From positions 1,096,538 to 1,160,537 of the forward strand of contig QEOQ01000626.1 in NCBI GenBank assembly GCA_010279815.1: a stretch of 64,000 nt of DNA. Reading direction: 5' to 3'. Each line of letters begins with the position of its first letter. Positions within the stretch are counted from its first letter, which is position 1. This document shows, in pieces, positions 61,515 through 64,000 of this stretch. Source of the stretch: Brachionus plicatilis. Taxonomy: Eukaryota; Rotifera; Eurotatoria; Ploima; Brachionidae. Under the pieces are notes generated by a model. The model was given only the letters and a program-made list of their open reading frames with translations. It searched no databases and was not told the origin of the DNA. A program made the translations under genes and the position numbers.

Positions 61515-61745
61515 ACTTTTAACTGTCTCGAATCGACTTTTTGAATTGATTCAAAGATATGTAGCGGGAGGACTGCGTCATTCTGTTCCATTGGTTGTCA
61601 ATCTGATTGATAAATATATAGCGGGCTTTGAATCAAGATATGTGAATATCCGACTCCATTGTGTAATTTCTATCTTACTATTTCTTCTTTATTTACTGAT
61701 ATTTTCAATACTTAAAAATGTTGCACCTGTACTTACAATTTGTCT

Positions 61746-62059
61746 ATTTTAATAGGCTTTTATATTATATTATAACAAATTTATATCATACAATACAAAT
61801 AAATACAAAATAAAAGTAAGTAGGCACAGAAAAGTGGACCAATCTAAAGTATTTTTAAAACAAAACTCGAAAGATGCCAATGTAACAATCGGCGTTTTAA
61901 AAAAAATTGCTAAATCATGGAACTGGTAAAAAAAATTATCCAATTTTGATGACATAAATTTGTTGAAGGAGAATGAATTAGTGAAAAGAAGGATCCTATT
62001 CGGGAAACATAACTTGGACTTATGCTTACTGGTTTCAGGGGAAAATTAAACTCAAATAT
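61746..62059. other. Short intergenic stretch
   Basis: Retroelement 3' flank with an AATACAAATAAATACAAAATA tail-like run near 61795, then unremarkable sequence. Confidence 0.4.
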
Positions 62060-62225
62060 CAGCACAATTTAAAACTAACTTGTACATTTCCTTTCCTCAA
62101 CTTTTCCTATCCCCACTTTTCTTTTAGGAAGAGTTGAAGAAAAGAAAGAGTCGAGGAAAAGTTGAGGAAAGAAAGAGGAAGAGTCGAAGAACATAATGCG
62201 TACAAGTTAGTTTAAATTTGCGCTG
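62060..62225. mobile_element. Small inverted-repeat element (166 bp)
   Basis: Ends CAGCACAATTTAAAACTAAC and CAGCGCAAATTTAAACTAAC are inverted, each followed by TTGTAC. The interior is a pyrimidine block (TTTCCTTTCCTCAACTTTTCC) followed by purine blocks (GAGGAAAAGTTGAGGAAAGA) that can pair with it. No coding capacity; superfamily not assigned. Confidence 0.75.
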
Positions 62226-62522
62226 TACTTTAGAAAAAAAAATTCTGCTACTGCTTTATTCACATTTTCGTATGCTGATAATTATTGGGAAGACCTCCAT
62301 CATTTAATATCATTTGTTGTTACCAATAAGCTAAGTTTTTAAATAAACCACATACAGGCATGCGATCTTTAATGAACCTAAACTTACAATATTATTTATC
62401 GATTTTTTTTACTAAATGATTTAATCAAGGCTTATGAATAAAGAAAAATTCCATTGATGAAAGAAGTGCATGTGGTCAAACGATAGAGGCAAAATTAAAA
62501 TTTTTCTATTAACTGAAAATTA

Positions 62523-63419
62523 ATGTTGGGCACTGACCAGGCGGCCAGGTGGCCGGCCCAAAAAGCGGTCCATGGCCGCTTTTATGACCGGCCGTATTTT
62601 GGACCGGTCGCTTTTTCGACCGCACGGCAGCCAAAAAGCGACCGGTCCAAAATACGGCCAGAATCCAAATTTTTTCAAATAAATTTTTTTAATTTTCAGA
62701 AAAAAATAAGTGTTTTTTTTTTCTTATTTTTTTAAGATGAATTTTTTTAAAGAGCATTTTGTATAAAATAAATTTTTTAAATATTTGTATGTTAATAAAA
62801 TTTCTTTACAGTGGTTCTTGCTAAATTTTTATTTTAGAATACTACGTTAATTTCAAAAATTTAAGATAAATTTAACAAAAAATTATAAAAAATAACTATT
62901 AATAAAAAAATATATAAATATTATTTATATATTAATACATAAATAATACAGTGGTTCTTGCTAAAATGAAATGGAATGGATGGAACGGTTGGAACGGTTG
63001 GAATGGAACGATTGGAATGGAATGGAACGGTTGGAACGGATGGAACGGTTGGAATGGAATGGAACGGTTGGAATGGAATAGAATGGAATGGAAATGGAAC
63101 GGAACGGGAATGGTTTTTTATGGAATGCGTCTCCATTTCATTCCTTTTCGGGAACGGACCATTTCATTTTAGCAAGAACCACTGTAAATACGAGATAGAT
63201 AAAAATTTTTATTCTGGCCGTATTTTGGACCGGCAGCCATTTGGAATAGCCGCCATTTGGACCAGCTGCTTTTTGGATCGCCAATTTTGGCCGCCGGCCG
63301 GTCCAAATGGCGGTCCATGGCCAATTTTATGACCGGCCGTATTTTGGACCGGTCGTATTTTAATGGTCGGAAAGATGGGCGTCAGATTTTGACAGCAAAT
63401 TGGCCGTCTGCCAACACTA
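62523..63419. mobile_element. GC-rich hAT-like element with repeated subterminal motifs
   Basis: The tips, ATGTTGGGCACTGACC at left and AGTGTTGGCAGACGGCC (inverted) at right, resemble the CAGTGTTGG start of many hAT elements. GGCCGTATTTTGGACCGG or its complement appears four times near the two ends (about 62591, 62640, 63217 and 63336). The left end is itself a hairpin around GACCGGTCGC and GCGACCGGTC. The body is AT-rich and contains a nested Tc1/mariner-like element. The target duplication is not clear. Confidence 0.65.
62949..63184. mobile_element. Tc1/mariner-like miniature element carrying a GGAAT-type satellite
   Basis: 236 bases flanked by TA on both sides. The ends are inverted copies of CAGTGGTTCTTGCTAAAATG; CAGT tips and TA targets are typical of Tc1/mariner. 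The interior (about 62972-63116) is a degenerate repeat of GGAATGGAACGGTT units. Frames in it (WNGWNG) are repeat artefacts. A lone copy of the tip, also preceded by TA, starts at 62809. Confidence 0.8.
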
Positions 63420-64000
63420 CTAAAATTTATCTTAAAAATTTAATAAAATAAGGTTTATACGGTGTTTCCACTTTCTGATATGGTTTAAAAGGGTCCAACG
63501 AAGCCATATTTTGTAGACCAGGGTTTTTAAAAAGAATATTTCAAATTTTCCCATAGATCACATATTAAGTGAACATCTGATCACAAATTGAACATGACTC
63601 TTAAAATTGAAGTATCAACAGAAAAATATTTTAGAATTTAAAATTAAAATTAATTTTTGTTTATTACAGAATACATTTTTTACACTTTTGGTACGCAGAT
63701 AAAAAAAAGAAGAAAAAAAAAATTTCAATTACATTGAACACACACACACACAATATTACAAAAATAAAATTTTTTTTAAATAAAATTTACTTAAATTACA
63801 AGAAACAAAAAAAAAAAAGTTCTATTTAAGGATAGAAAAAATCTGTACAAAAAATCAACTTTAAAATTAGACGCTCAAAACCCGCAAGCTTTCAGACTCA
63901 TACCGGAAAAGAAATCAAAAAAAAAAAAAAAGAAAAAATCGTCAAATTTCCAAAATCCCCACACTGTTTTGATCACATTTTTTCTCCATAAAATTCTCGT
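63420..64000. other. Right-hand flank
   Basis: AT-rich, with a short AC repeat near 63741 and several poly-A runs. Perhaps the 3' region of a gene beyond the window; nothing supported. Confidence 0.4.

Larger units (their letters stand above)
60215..61745 (+). pseudogene. Jockey-like retrotransposon relic, RT C-terminal part with two nested insertions
   Basis: In order: YLDELEKWLFKWKMKKSVEK and FIVFTKIRK (palm/thumb), an insertion at 60417-60744, then LGNLYKSLIGSIIDYSFPCL, SETKIKKIQVLQNPAVRSIL and YDTPFNNFPQDALNKLKLL, a second insertion at 61020-61514, then LFELIQRYVAGGLRHSVPLV and NLIDKYIAGFESRYVN. The pieces line up with the C-terminal half of Jockey-type ORF2 proteins, with stops and shifts. 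Confidence 0.85.

Noticed and set aside
62921..63332. WNGWNG and PFHSNRS repeat frames
   Set aside because: Translations of the GGAAT-type satellite.
1..64000. tRNA, rRNA or CRISPR features
   Set aside because: No cloverleaf, rRNA-like block or regularly spaced repeat array was found by eye; a covariance-model scan would settle small RNAs.

Overview
This is an AT-rich animal (metazoan) nuclear contig with one assembly gap (14154-14328). The genes have introns with GT-AG borders, many of them only about 45-60 bases long, and they encode proteins known from animals: a PCTAIRE-type cyclin-dependent kinase, FAM91A1, ZFYVE19/ANCHR, XPF/ERCC4 and an EF-hand calcium sensor. AT-richness, short introns, splice acceptors placed a few bases before several start codons (compatible with spliced-leader trans-splicing) and a bacterial-type D-lactate dehydrogenase would suit a rotifer or another small lophotrochozoan. 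That placement is inference; the sequence does not name the species.

Layout. 842-10893 (minus): PCTAIRE kinase (CDK16/17/18 type), with two phase-compatible candidate second exons and a diverged ~300-bp tandem repeat in intron 1. 17756-18367 (minus): single-exon neuronal-calcium-sensor-like protein. 19626-20846 (minus): unrecognised 406-residue protein with one N-terminal membrane segment. 23166-24948: non-LTR retrotransposon relic, then a pogo-like DNA transposon. 25921-26955 (minus): single-exon D-lactate dehydrogenase. 29649-32163 (minus) and 32356-33383 (plus): FAM91A1 and ZFYVE19, head to head across a 192-bp shared promoter holding a TCACGTGA palindrome. 33842-38262: several retrotransposon relics, one interrupted by a hAT-like element. 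38898-39573 (plus): two-exon secreted cysteine-rich peptide precursor. 40840-47074 (plus): eight-exon XPF nuclease, with two fold-back elements in intron 7. 48046-48724: nested palindromic elements. 50707-52166 (minus): two-exon glutamine-rich coiled-coil protein. 52167-64000: no cellular gene seen; mainly Jockey-like retrotransposon relics riddled with inverted-repeat elements, two of which have perfect 9-bp target duplications, followed by GC-rich hAT-like and Tc1/mariner-like elements.

The genes do not form one pathway. XPF acts in DNA repair. ZFYVE19 acts in the abscission checkpoint. FAM91A1 acts in endosome-to-Golgi tethering. The kinase and the calcium sensor are signalling proteins, typically neuronal. 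The least conventional items are the D-lactate dehydrogenase (probable horizontal transfer), the mutually exclusive exon pair in the kinase, the cysteine-rich precursor, and the family of palindromic elements with 9-bp duplications. Exon models were built by eye from reading frame, splice borders and remembered family sequences.
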